From the NCBI RefSeq assembly GCF_009856445.1, contig NZ_WMFA01000006.1:62001-126000 (forward strand): a stretch of DNA of 64,000 bases, written 5' to 3'. The notes below the pieces were generated by a model. It was not told the origin of the DNA and made no database searches. It saw nothing but the letters and a program-made list of their open reading frames with translations. Below are positions 8,111 through 17,148 of the stretch, piece by piece. This stretch comes from Halobacillus litoralis (lineage in GTDB: Bacteria; Bacillota; Bacilli; Bacillales; Halobacillaceae). The position numbers and the translations under genes were made by a program. Every line of letters starts with the position of its first letter. Within the stretch, counting starts at the first letter, position 1.

Positions 8111-8606
8111 GGCAGGTTTCTTGAAGACTCAGTTTCGAGACGTTTGTTGAGTGGATGGGGGCTGCGGGGAATAGCTCGCTTTCCGCGGGAGCGCGGTGAG
8201 CCTCCTCGGACTGTGTCCTGTGGGGTCTCACCAAGCACTTTTTTCCCGCAGGAGTCTCGCCATTCCCCTTCGCCCCTTTGCTATATCAGAGTCTCGAAAC
8301 CACTACTGGAAAACTTAGCTTGTATGGTTATGAGAAGTGAATGATGTAAACTCTACCCCATTGCCGTTTAGCAAACGGCAATGTTTGATACAAGACACTA
8401 TACGCCCGCCTAGGGGACGTGTGGGACAGGTGAGACCCCGGAAGGCGTAGCCTGAGGAGGCTCACCGCCCGCCCCATGGAAAGTGTTCAAATGCGGAATC
8501 GTCCTGGTAGACACGAGTGTCTGGACGATGGAGCAAGACGAACCTTTTCCCGGAGCCCCTAGAACCTTACAATCATCTCGAAACTGAGTCTTCAAGAAAA
8601 GGGAGC
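8111..8606. repeat. Dispersed inverted-repeat element, copy E1
   Basis: About 496 bp bounded by perfect 21-bp inverted repeats at 8120-8140 and 8576-8596 (core GACTCAGTTTCGAGA). The outer left flank has GGCAGGTTT and the right flank GGGAGC, both shared with E2. The interior consists of two structured arms: the left arm (tccgcgggagcgcggtgag...cccgcaggagtctcgcc) is nearly identical to E2 and, inverted, to E3. No ORF of its own is credible; ORF-like runs are a by-product. It fills the gap between the bmrCD promoter and the DUF389 stop. Confidence 0.88.
8498..8529. repeat. Small hairpin nested in E1
   Basis: ATCGTCC (8498-8504) pairs with GGACGAT (8523-8529) and an inner AGACAC pairs with GTGTCT. 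The segment around it interrupts sequence that is continuous in E2 (ccatggaaag|cgaacctttt), so it is either an insertion in E1 or a deletion in E2. Its GTGTCTGG motif resembles the hairpin repeat at 50342. Confidence 0.55.
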
Positions 8607-8611
8607 TTTAG

Positions 8612-9637
8612 TCAGATAATGTTCTGGCCTTCAAGAATGACAATGGCTAGGATGAGGACGATGACGATAACGAATACGATGGAGAGGGGACGGGAGACAT
8701 TCGCTCTTTGAACCTCCTCCCACCGAACAGGTCGGATACCGCTGATCGAGAAGATGGAGACGGCAGCAAGGAGGATGGACATGATGTTTACCGTCACTAA
8801 CAAGAATGCACCATATGCGGCTGCCATCGATCCATCGCCGATCGACATTCCCATAGCTACAGAAGGCGGGAGCAAGGCTACAGCAACCATTACACCCACC
8901 AGGTTTCCGGATAAACGATTTAAAAAAGCTAGTGCTCCAGCAGCACCAGAAGCGACTCCCAATGGAATATCTATCAAGGTCACTTTCGTTCTATCCAAGT
9001 ATTGAGCGTTCTCCATTCCGACATCCGTAAAAAAACCAAAGGCTATGGAAATAAACAATACGATGGCTACCCCGTATAATGAACTAACCGCTGACTGCCC
9101 AAGTCCTTTATAATCACCCAGAATAGCAAAAAATGCAACGGAAATGACAGGACCAATCATAGGGGCTATCACCATAGCCCCTATAACAACCGCTTCGCTA
9201 TCTTTAATGATACCGACAGTTGCTACAATAGCTGATAGCAAGATAAGTAAGGAATAATTCATTGTAATATGGCTGTTTTTTTCAGCGGCATTCATTAATT
9301 CATGGCGACTTGCTCGCAGCAAACGGGACTTTTCCTCTTCGTCGTCTTCTTTTTCTTTTTCCTTTTCCTCTTTGGTTTCTTCATGAATGGTTTCTTTAGA
9401 TATATAAGTTTGGACAGGAATTAACAGGGTCTCAAACCCTTCCACCACATTAGAAACTTCCTCCAAATAATTAAGGATCTTTTCCACTTCATTTTTTTGG
9501 ACGAGTATGCGCACAAGCATACGTTCTTCTGATTCACTTGACACCCAATATGAACGATGATCATACTTTTTCAACTTTTCATCAATGGATTCAAAGTGTT
9601 GGTCAGGAATGTACACTTCAATTAATTGCAAGTTCAT
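8612..9637 (-). CDS. DUF389 / TIGR00341 family membrane protein
   Basis: 341 residues. An N-terminal soluble domain (~1-100) ends in a highly charged linker of Glu and Lys, then a DUF389 membrane domain with about six helices begins near ITMNYSLLILLSAIVATVGI. Family motifs such as VIGAMVIAPMIGP and LPPSVAMG are present. Function is unknown; a transport role is usually supposed. The in-frame GTG at 9646 overlaps the ribosome site AGAGGTGA, so I start at ATG 9637. Element E1 begins six bases after the stop and may supply the transcript end. Confidence 0.88.
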   Translation of the reverse strand: MNLQLIEVYIPDQHFESIDEKLKKYDHRSYWVSSESEERMLVRILVQKNEVEKILNYLEEVSNVVEGFETLLIPVQTYISKETIHEETKEEKEKEKEDDEEEKSRLLRASRHELMNAAEKNSHITMNYSLLILLSAIVATVGIIKDSEAVVIGAMVIAPMIGPVISVAFFAILGDYKGLGQSAVSSLYGVAIVLFISIAFGFFTDVGMENAQYLDRTKVTLIDIPLGVASGAAGALAFLNRLSGNLVGVMVAVALLPPSVAMGMSIGDGSMAAAYGAFLLVTVNIMSILLAAVSIFSISGIRPVRWEEVQRANVSRPLSIVFVIVIVLILAIVILEGQNII

Positions 9638-9763
9638 GCTGTTCACCTCTATTCAACCATTCTGTATAAGCTATGAAGTATTAAAAGAACACTAAACTAT
9701 GGGTGATTCTGATAACTCCAGTCCCTCCGCTCCCTTTTCCAGATGGAGATGTACTGAATCTCC

Positions 9764-9793
9764 TTCATAATGTCTCCTATTTTCCACATACTA
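9764..9793 (+). promoter_or_regulatory. Candidate forespore (sigma-G type) promoter of germination operon 1
   Basis: TTCATA (9764-9769), a 17-base spacer and CATACTA (9787-9793). The -10 is a perfect match to the sigma-G CATnnTA form, the -35 is partial. The position, 37 bases before the gerA-type start, suits a spore-germination operon. Confidence 0.5.
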
Positions 9794-9829
9794 ATTCTAC
9801 TTAGAGAAGAATAGAAAGGGGGTTCCTTG

Positions 9830-11311
9830 ATGTCTCTCCTACTACCGATGAAGAGAGAACAGTTTCTGTCGTCATCCAAAGATTTACTTAATCAAAGTCC
9901 GGACCTTGTCCAAAAAGTGTTTAATCATGAAGGTCAATCGATCATTGTCCAATTCATTCATTATCAAGTAAACAAAGAACAGCTGGAGGATGAAATTTTA
10001 GAAATTATCACTAGATCTACTCATCCTTGGTCGAACGAGGGACTGATGAATAAAATCCCTCTAGCTTCCACGAAACAAGAGAACAAAATGGATGCCATCA
10101 TAGAGCAGATGATTCACGGGAGTGTCTGTATTTACATTGAAAGTGAAAAAGAAGCCACGCTATTCGCTCTGCCAAATCAAGAACACCGTGCTTTAAACCG
10201 TGCAGAAACAGAGTCGCTGGTTTTCGGTCCTCAAGTGTCGTTTACTGAATCCCTCATGACGAACTTGAATGTTATCCGTTGGCGTCTAGACACATCAGAC
10301 CTCGTTACGGAAAAGTTGATTGTTGGCGAACGGATTCAATCGGAAATACGTATCGTGTACTTGAAGTCTCTTGCCAATACAGAGAATGTGAACACTATGA
10401 GACAACGGATTCAGGATTTAAATATCTCTGAAGTTGAAGACACGAGTGTCCTTGGACAATTGATAGAGGATTCCTCAAGTACCGTTTTTCCTCAGTTGAT
10501 ATTCACGGAACTGCCCGATCGCTTTTGTAATGCCATTTCTAAAGGTCGTGTAGGGGTTATGGTCGATAAAAGCCCGACCATGTTGCTGGGACCGATGAAT
10601 CTCTTCAGTTTTTTTGAGTCGACGGAAGATTTATATATGCGCTGGAATATGGGGAGCTTCATAAGGCTGCTTCGATTCGTTTCTATGGCTTTGTCCATCA
10701 TTTTGACACCGATGTATGTAGCAGCACTGACGTTTCACTATGAAATCATCCCTAGCACATTACTTGTATCCTTAGGACAATCCAGATCGACGGTACCTTT
10801 CCCACCTGTTTTAGAAGCTCTTTTACTGGAAATCCTAATTGAATTGCTTAGAGAAGCAGGCGCTCGCTTGCCTACAAAGGTGGGGCAAACGATGGGTATT
10901 GTTGGAGGAATCGTCCTTGGTCAAGCTGCTGTAGAAGCTGGATTCACGAGCAACATTCTCATTATTATCATCGCACTCAGTGCTCTGGCTTCCTTTACTG
11001 CCCCAAGTTATTTAATGGGGACAGCGATTAGAATCATCCGCTTTCCGATGATCCTTCTGGCAGGTGCCTGGGGAATCATCGGTATTGTATTCGCCTTATC
11101 TTTCCTTGTTATTCATCTATTAAAGCAGAAATCATTGGGACGTCCATATTTGGCCCCCATCTATCCATTTGAATGGAGTGATTTCAATGAATCCATTTTC
11201 AGAGTACCTTTTCAAAAAAACGCCAAACGCTCCAAAGCTCTTATGACCAAAGACAACTCGAGGTACAGTGAGTCAAAAGCGAGAGAACGAAATGATGTGG
11301 ACCGTCTATGA
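9830..11311 (+). CDS. Germinant receptor A subunit (GerA/Spore_GerA family), operon 1
   Basis: 493 residues. A large N-terminal soluble domain (~1-290) precedes a membrane region with several helices, including the conserved stretch SLPFPPVLEAL-like FPPVLEALLLEILIELLREAGARLPTKVGQ. This is the GerAA/GerBA/GerKA family, inner-membrane subunit A of nutrient germinant receptors, which assemble as ion channels. A TTG at 9827 precedes ATG 9830; the ribosome site AAAGGGGG favours the ATG. Its stop overlaps the B subunit start by four bases. The ligand cannot be told from sequence. Confidence 0.92.
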   Translation: MSLLLPMKREQFLSSSKDLLNQSPDLVQKVFNHEGQSIIVQFIHYQVNKEQLEDEILEIITRSTHPWSNEGLMNKIPLASTKQENKMDAIIEQMIHGSVCIYIESEKEATLFALPNQEHRALNRAETESLVFGPQVSFTESLMTNLNVIRWRLDTSDLVTEKLIVGERIQSEIRIVYLKSLANTENVNTMRQRIQDLNISEVEDTSVLGQLIEDSSSTVFPQLIFTELPDRFCNAISKGRVGVMVDKSPTMLLGPMNLFSFFESTEDLYMRWNMGSFIRLLRFVSMALSIILTPMYVAALTFHYEIIPSTLLVSLGQSRSTVPFPPVLEALLLEILIELLREAGARLPTKVGQTMGIVGGIVLGQAAVEAGFTSNILIIIIALSALASFTAPSYLMGTAIRIIRFPMILLAGAWGIIGIVFALSFLVIHLLKQKSLGRPYLAPIYPFEWSDFNESIFRVPFQKNAKRSKALMTKDNSRYSESKARERNDVDRL

Positions 11312-12414
11312 AAACGAATATCCCCTTTCATCCTGATCGTACCGTTCAAGCTTTCTATCTTTTCTTTATCATCCATACCTCACAAATCGGTGCTGGGTTA
11401 ATGGGGGTACCCCGAATACTTGTGCTGGAAGCAGGGGTGGATGCCTGGATTTCAGTATTGGTAGCGGGCCTTTACCTTCATTTGATAGTTTTCATCATGC
11501 TCCAAATATTGAAATCTTATGAGAATGCCGACATTCTTGGGATTCAGCAAGATTTGTTTGGCGTGTGGATCGGGAAAGCCTTGGGCATAATATATGTCCT
11601 CTACATTTACATGCTTCTTTTGACGGTCATTAAAAATTACATTGAAGTGGTTCAGGTATTTATCTTTCCTGAAATGCCGATATGGCTGATGTCTCTCTTT
11701 TTACTATCGCTCATGGTTTATAGTATTTTAGGCGGATTCAGAGTGGTCGTAGGGACAAGCGTCGTTTTTTTCTTTCTTACCATCTGGCTTGTCTTTACCA
11801 TCTACAAACCGATCACCTATATGGATTGGGAACACTTCTTCCCCGTGCTTCAGACACCTGTTCCTGATCTGCTAAAGGGAGTGCAGCAAGTCACTTTTTC
11901 CGTGCTTGGACTCGAGATTCTCTTTTTTGTTTATCCGTTTATCCAGGATAAAAAAAGAGCAGCCCTTCCAGCACATGCAGGTGTACTCTTTACGACTTTT
12001 CTCATCCTGTTGGTTACCGTTGTTTCCATCGGTTATTTCAGCCCTGATCAGTTAAAGTCCACTGTATGGGCCACTTTATCTTTGTTCAAAATCATAAGTT
12101 TTTCCATATTAGAACGATTTGATTTTATTGCTGTGGCGTTATGGATGATGGTTATCATTCCGAATATCGTTTTATTCGGATGGATGATCATCCATTCTTT
12201 AAATCGGCTTTTCAATGCACCAAAGAAACCATCCTTGTACGGATTAGCCTTTCTCTTATTCATAACCTCGATCACAGCAGAAAAAAGGGTCGCGCTAAAC
12301 GAACTGACCGACTGGACGGGGCAAATTGGTTTTTGGATTGTTTTTGTCTATCCATTATTGATTTACGTGTTGGTTCTACTAAAAAAATCAATGAAAAAGA
12401 GGCATGCATCATGA
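11308..12414 (+). CDS. Germinant receptor B subunit (GerAB family, APC-type), operon 1
   Basis: 368 residues with about ten membrane helices. The N-terminal motif HTSQIGAGLMGVPRIL is typical of the Spore_permease (GerAB) family, related to amino-acid permeases; this subunit binds the nutrient germinant. ATG overlaps the A-subunit stop (ATGA), and its own stop overlaps the C-subunit ATG in the same way, giving a tightly coupled ABC operon. Confidence 0.92.
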   Translation: MKTNIPFHPDRTVQAFYLFFIIHTSQIGAGLMGVPRILVLEAGVDAWISVLVAGLYLHLIVFIMLQILKSYENADILGIQQDLFGVWIGKALGIIYVLYIYMLLLTVIKNYIEVVQVFIFPEMPIWLMSLFLLSLMVYSILGGFRVVVGTSVVFFFLTIWLVFTIYKPITYMDWEHFFPVLQTPVPDLLKGVQQVTFSVLGLEILFFVYPFIQDKKRAALPAHAGVLFTTFLILLVTVVSIGYFSPDQLKSTVWATLSLFKIISFSILERFDFIAVALWMMVIIPNIVLFGWMIIHSLNRLFNAPKKPSLYGLAFLLFITSITAEKRVALNELTDWTGQIGFWIVFVYPLLIYVLVLLKKSMKKRHAS

Positions 12415-13541
12415 AATGGTCATCCCTTCTTGTCGTCCTATTCCTCTTGGCCGGCTGCATCCCCAAATCGTATATAGAAACATTAGGTATCATTTCAGCT
12501 GTTGGATATGACTTGACTGAAGATGAAAGGATACGAGGCACTCTTGTCATGTATCAATTTGATGCTGGGGAAACAAGCACCTCGCAGGTCGTTACGGGAG
12601 AAGCAGATACATCAAAAGGGATACGATTTGCTACAAGCCGTCTCACCAGTCATCAACTCGTCTCCGGTCAAGTAAGACTTGAAATATTTGAAAACGAGCT
12701 GGCCAAACGAGGGATGATGAAGTATATGGACACCCTTCAAAGAGATGCTGCCATATCGGATATGGGTTACTTAGCTACAAGTGAAGTTCCGTCAGAAGAA
12801 TTGTTGAAATCAGGAAATGACGAAGATCGCCCGAACACGGGGAATTATATTCAGGAGCTAATTAAAAAAAGCATTAAAGAAGAAGCGATTCCCAATGCTG
12901 TATTGACAAGCTTTCTGCATGACTATTATGACACGGGTAAAGACCCCATTCTTCCATCACTTACACTTGAAGACGATAAAGCCGTGATCAACGGGATCAG
13001 TTTATTCCAGGATGACCGCTATGTCCATACGACATCCCATGAGCACACGTTCTACATTATGCTCATGAAACAAGAATTTGACCATGGGCAATTTCAAGTC
13101 CAACTGCCCAAGGACGCATTAGAGAAGTACCACAAAAAAGAAAGCATCGACCAACCAGGGGAAAATGCTCTGCATGTATCTATCCATGAGCTGAATTCTG
13201 AACATGCCATTACCCCTTCTAAAGGAGATCCAACCAAACAATCATTCAAACTGAAAATGGAAGGTCGTTTGTTGGAAATCACACAGGATATAGATTTAAA
13301 AAATGAAGAAGCTGTAGAAACTTTAGAAAAGGAAATTGCAAAACAAATAAAAGAACACCTTCAAGAAACCTTGCAGGTGCTGATTGATAATAAAGTCGAT
13401 CCTGTTGGATTCGGTGCAAAGTACAACACCCAGAACAGAACGAATCGGGTAACTAAAGAAAATTGGCGGGAGCAAATCCCAAGTCTTCAAGTCGATTTTG
13501 ATGTATCCTTTAAACTTCTTCGCTATGGCATTTCCGAATAA
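12411..13541 (+). CDS. Germinant receptor C subunit (Ger(x)C lipoprotein), operon 1
   Basis: 376 residues starting at ATG 12411, chosen because it opens a lipoprotein signal sequence with lipobox LLAGC; the longer in-frame ORF starting at 12141 only overlaps gerB. The mature part is a Ger(x)C-type hydrophilic protein with the usual VGYDLTEDERIRGTLVMYQF N-terminal strand pattern and a C-terminal region ending in a basic/aromatic strand. It is the surface lipoprotein subunit of the germinant receptor. Confidence 0.92.
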   Translation: MKWSSLLVVLFLLAGCIPKSYIETLGIISAVGYDLTEDERIRGTLVMYQFDAGETSTSQVVTGEADTSKGIRFATSRLTSHQLVSGQVRLEIFENELAKRGMMKYMDTLQRDAAISDMGYLATSEVPSEELLKSGNDEDRPNTGNYIQELIKKSIKEEAIPNAVLTSFLHDYYDTGKDPILPSLTLEDDKAVINGISLFQDDRYVHTTSHEHTFYIMLMKQEFDHGQFQVQLPKDALEKYHKKESIDQPGENALHVSIHELNSEHAITPSKGDPTKQSFKLKMEGRLLEITQDIDLKNEEAVETLEKEIAKQIKEHLQETLQVLIDNKVDPVGFGAKYNTQNRTNRVTKENWREQIPSLQVDFDVSFKLLRYGISE

Positions 13542-13546
13542 TGTAG

Positions 13547-13589
13547 AAACCCTTGTGAAAAATGTTGCACCTTCTTATCACAAGGGTTT
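13547..13589. repeat. 12-bp inverted repeat between convergent genes
   Basis: AAACCCTTGTGA (13547-13558) pairs perfectly with TCACAAGGGTTT (13578-13589) across a 19-base loop. There is no T-run on either side, so it may stop transcription poorly; its position just after germination operon 1 and before the convergent helD end suggests a transcript boundary. Confidence 0.55.
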
Positions 13590-13665
13590 ATATCCATTTA
13601 TGCATTCTCAAGGATGGACTTTGGATGTGTGCATCAACCACTCCTGCGCTTTTAAGCGGGAAGTA

Positions 13666-15850
13666 CTAAAGCGTCCAAAGTCCATCCTTATCTGTAAGGA
13701 GAAAGTCTTCCGGCTGCCTTCCAATCAAATAAAGACGATGCAGAGGCCTCGTCATAGCTACATAAAGCATTTTCAGATCCAGTTCATTTCTTTCATACGT
13801 ATGTTCATTACAGTAGAGAATAACAACATCAAACTCCAGTCCCTTGGCAAGATAGGCGGGGAGAATGACGCGATCTCCTAACACGTCCGTGTTTTCGTCC
13901 ATAATCTCAAATGAAGGAAGTTCATGAGCTAACTGCTCCGCTTCATGTTTTGTTTTCGTAACAAAAGCAAAGTTATTCATCCCTTTTTCGAGTAAATCTT
14001 TAATCAATGGATGGATATTCTTAATTGCATGCTCATCCCTATAAAGGAAAGCAGGTACATCCCCATGTCGGACGACGGGCTCGGCTTTAGGAAGTGCATC
14101 TGGCATATCATCCAAAAGGCTGTTCGCTAAATTCATGATTTCAATGGTCGTGCGGTACGTCTTCTGCAAAGTAAGATAATTCGCGGTTGGGAATATTTCG
14201 TTTTGTAACGTCTCCCAATTCTCTAAACCTCGGTAATGATAGATCCCTTGAGCCAAGTCCCCTACAATGGTGAACAAATCTGTTTGGAAAGCCTTCCTCA
14301 AACTGAAGATTTCCATAAAGCTATAGTCCTGCGCTTCGTCAATGACCACTTTCTTTGCACGATCATCAGGGTCAAGACCGGTGATAAAGGTCTTTAAATA
14401 CAAAAGAGGAGCTAAATCCTCCGCACAAAGCTTTCCTTTTGCATGAACTTTTCTTGTATTCTTTCTCATTTGTTCCCATTCAGAAGATTCTTCAGCAGCA
14501 ACCAGTGAAAAGCATTCTTCCTGAAAGAGCTGCTGATAGAGTGTCCAGACAGCCACTTCCGGATATTTCTTCATGTAACGATTGACCGCTGTCCTGGCTG
14601 CTTTTTTAATTTCATCCAGCCTCTCCTCTTTCCGTGTAATCAAAAAACTAACACGGATTTTGCGTTTTTCTGCATTCTTCATCCCATAAAGCGCATCATC
14701 CAGGGCTTCATCATATTTGACAGCCATTTTATTCAAAATTTCCTTCTTTTTTCTTCGTAATTCACTTTGCAAAACAGCCTTGATTTTTTGAACGCGCACC
14801 TCGTAAGGAAAATAACTGTATTCCTCAAAAAACAGTCGATTGATGGCTTTTGCACTTTTGCAGATAGCGATCCAGGATGTCTTTGAACATTTTGGACCCT
14901 TTAAGTCTCGCATCATGAATAACGCTGTGTTTCTTAGGATCTTCTACAACATTCATGAGCACCTCGTGCTGGGAAATGACCGGCAGATGAAGACTGGTAG
15001 CTTCTTGAACAAACTCGGTAAATGTGGTCTGTCTCGCTCGATCTACTCCAAGTTCCGGCAGGACTTCAGATATGTACTGAATAAACAGACGGTTAGGGGC
15101 GAGAATGAGCATTTCTTCCGGGCGGAAAATCTCTTTCATTGTGTAGAGAAAATAAGAAATCCGGTGAAGAGCAATCGTCGTTTTCCCACTCCCCGCAGCC
15201 CCTTGCACAATGATTGGTTTTCGTAAGTCTGCACGAATGATTTTATTCTGTTCTTCTTGAATAGTTGCTACAATTTCAGTTAAACGCTTTTCTGCATTTT
15301 GAGCTAACGAATCCTGCAGCAACTCATCCTTTGTAGTAAGGTCGATATCCCGATAATCCAACAGCTCACCATCTTCAATCTGATACTGTCGTTTTAGGGA
15401 AACATCTCCTTCATACCTTTCTCCAAGGGCTTCGTAACTCACTTCTCCCAAGCGGCCTTCATAATAAACATTGGCCAGAGGGGATCGCCAATCCAAGATA
15501 ATAGGAAATTGAGTCTCCCGGTCAAATAAAGACGTCTTACCAATATAAAAGATTTCTCGATCGGGTTTTTCTTTCTGATGAAAATCAATGCGGGCAAAGT
15601 ACGGTTTATTTCGTAGATGTTTGAGGTTCTCCAGCTGTTCTTTGGACATTTTCATGAAATTTGCATGAGAGAGCATTTCTTGATATCTAAGACTGCTGTC
15701 TTTAAAGCTAAGGTTTTCAAGGGTGTCTTCCTGGCGCTTCTTCAGTGATTCCTGACCTGTTTCCTGTGAGGCGATCAGTTTGTCCATGTACGTTTTCGTA
15801 AAGGAAAGCCGATCCAATTCTTTTTCAAATTCCGGATGCCGTTCCGTCAT
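13666..15850 (-). pseudogene. helD: HelD/UvrD-like helicase gene, broken by a frameshift
   Basis: The N-terminal half (15850-14825) has the coiled coil of HelD and Walker A GAAGSGKTTIALHR; the C-terminal half (from ~14916 to 13666) has the DEAQDYSFMEIF Walker B region, GDLAQGIYHYRG, and the C-terminal LYVAMTRPLHRLYLIG helicase motif. Together they make a normal HelD, the RNA-polymerase-recycling ATPase of Firmicutes, but they lie in different frames. The break lies at a tandem octamer, cttttgca twice (14847-14862); one more octamer would restore the frame. Compared with B. subtilis HelD the joint also seems ~15-20 residues short. Start at ATG 15850 behind AAGGAGG. It may be a real mutation, a slippage site or a sequencing error. 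Confidence 0.75.
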
Positions 15851-16092
15851 TTGAGCCATTCCTCCTTCTTTTTGTTCTGAAGAGTTCACAGAACATTTAC
15901 CTAATGGAATGACGCGTGAGCGCTGGCCCATCATGCAGTTTTTCGAAGCAACGAATAAATAAGATACCACACACGCCTTGGAAGCGCAATCATAATTGTG
16001 CGCTTCAACTGAAATCATGAATGTGAAACGTCACGTAATCCATTCAATCACCTCAAAATTACGTTTAAAAAAATCCTTCTCTATCGTTATGT

Positions 16093-16157
16093 AAAAAAAA
16101 AAGCAGTTTAGTTTAAGGATGCGCTTTATCCTGCGCATACACCTAAACTAAACTGCT
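16093..16157 (-). terminator. Strong terminator after the ATPase/CxxC-protein pair
   Basis: AGCAGTTTAGTTTA (16102-16115) pairs perfectly with TAAACTAAACTGCT (16144-16157), with an inner ATGCGC/GCGCAT stem and a run of about ten Ts on the minus strand. Confidence 0.92.
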
Positions 16158-16169
16158 AACATTAGGGGC

Positions 16170-16523
16170 CTAGTGTCTGTTTTTATTTTCTACATATTTT
16201 GGCAGATGCATTTCAAATATGAAGAAAGAAAGAATACGCAAAAGTACAGGATATAAGGCCAGGAATCCTACCAAATCCCCAATCCTCCCAAGAAGATCGG
16301 TTAAAAGAAGAACGATTGAAAGAACAAGCATGAGAAAAACAGTCACAAGTCCTACTCTCCCATTAATAGGTGTCCACGCTCCTGCAATGGTCCTTGTGTC
16401 CTGCTCTAACAGTTCGAAGCAACGGTAGTGATAAGGGCGTATTCTGAACCAGTTGGATGCTGTGACAAGCTGGTCACGGTCCTGGATTTTTTTGAAACAA
16501 TAACGACAGATGTTTGTGTTCAC
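16170..16523 (-). CDS. Small membrane protein with CxxC/HxxC putative zinc site
   Basis: 117 residues. The N-terminus has CRYCFKKI and, 24 residues later, HYRC, a spacing that could bind zinc. Two hydrophobic segments follow (~48-70 and ~75-97). Start is GTG 16523, chosen because AGGAG lies at correct spacing and the longer reading would overlap the preceding gene. It follows the RsbW-like ATPase gene by five bases and the pair ends in a strong terminator, so they should be one operon. I do not recognise a family; a membrane sensor or anchor for the ATPase is a guess. Confidence 0.7.
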   Translation of the reverse strand: MNTNICRYCFKKIQDRDQLVTASNWFRIRPYHYRCFELLEQDTRTIAGAWTPINGRVGLVTVFLMLVLSIVLLLTDLLGRIGDLVGFLALYPVLLRILSFFIFEMHLPKYVENKNRH

Positions 16524-16528
16524 GAAAT

Positions 16529-16951
16529 CTACTCCTGATTGAGATATTTTTTCATCAGCAAACACTCGTTGCCCTTTTCATTATATCGTAAAACATCCAT
16601 AACTCTAAGCATTAACGTAATTCCACGTCCACTCTCATCTAAATCTTCCACACTTGGGAACCAGTGCTTTACATCACCTGTCACCTGATAAGGCCTCCAG
16701 TCAAACCCATCTCCATGATCATAAATTCTGACGAGCAACCTTTTGTGAAGAAAGTGGATTTTTAACAAGACGGGATAATCTGTCCTCTCATGGTGGCCGT
16801 GGACCCATGCATTCCTTACAGCTTCAGTAATGGATGCATCCACAAGAAGTTGATCATTTCCGTAGTATTTGGAAAGATATGGTGAATATTTGCGTCGGAC
16901 ATCTCTCAGTTCTCTCGGATGTCTGATATTGGCTTCTATAGATGCCTTCAT
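16529..16951 (-). CDS. RsbW/SpoIIAB-like ATP-binding (HATPase) regulatory protein
   Basis: 140 residues covering a GHKL fold: N box EAVRNAWVHGH, G1 DHGDGFD and G2 GRGITLM. The length matches single-domain anti-sigma kinases. RsbW and SpoIIAB bind a sigma factor and phosphorylate a STAS antagonist, but neither a sigma factor nor a STAS gene is adjacent; instead a CxxC membrane protein follows. ATG 16951 has ribosome site AGAGGAGAGG. The target is unknown. Confidence 0.83.
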   Translation of the reverse strand: MKASIEANIRHPRELRDVRRKYSPYLSKYYGNDQLLVDASITEAVRNAWVHGHHERTDYPVLLKIHFLHKRLLVRIYDHGDGFDWRPYQVTGDVKHWFPSVEDLDESGRGITLMLRVMDVLRYNEKGNECLLMKKYLNQE

Positions 16952-17148
16952 TATTCAGCCTCTCCTCTTTTAAGTCAATGATGTGCAATCATTGTACTTA
17001 GCAAATGGATTTGTTCACTTTCCTATTCCCTTTATCCAAATCACTTAAAAGGGGATGTCCTGTTTTTTTCATAAAAATGGAAAACGATACCAGTTCCAGG
17101 CGGAAGAACATTACTCCTTGCCTATCTTTGACTATAGGAGTACGGATC

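Noticed and set aside
8144-8344. A conserved 60-66-aa ORF that appears in both E1 and E2 (8144-8344 and 19762-19950)
   Set aside because: The reading frame is shared only because the repeat DNA is shared; no ribosome site, atypical codon use, and the frame is lost in the diverged arm of E3.
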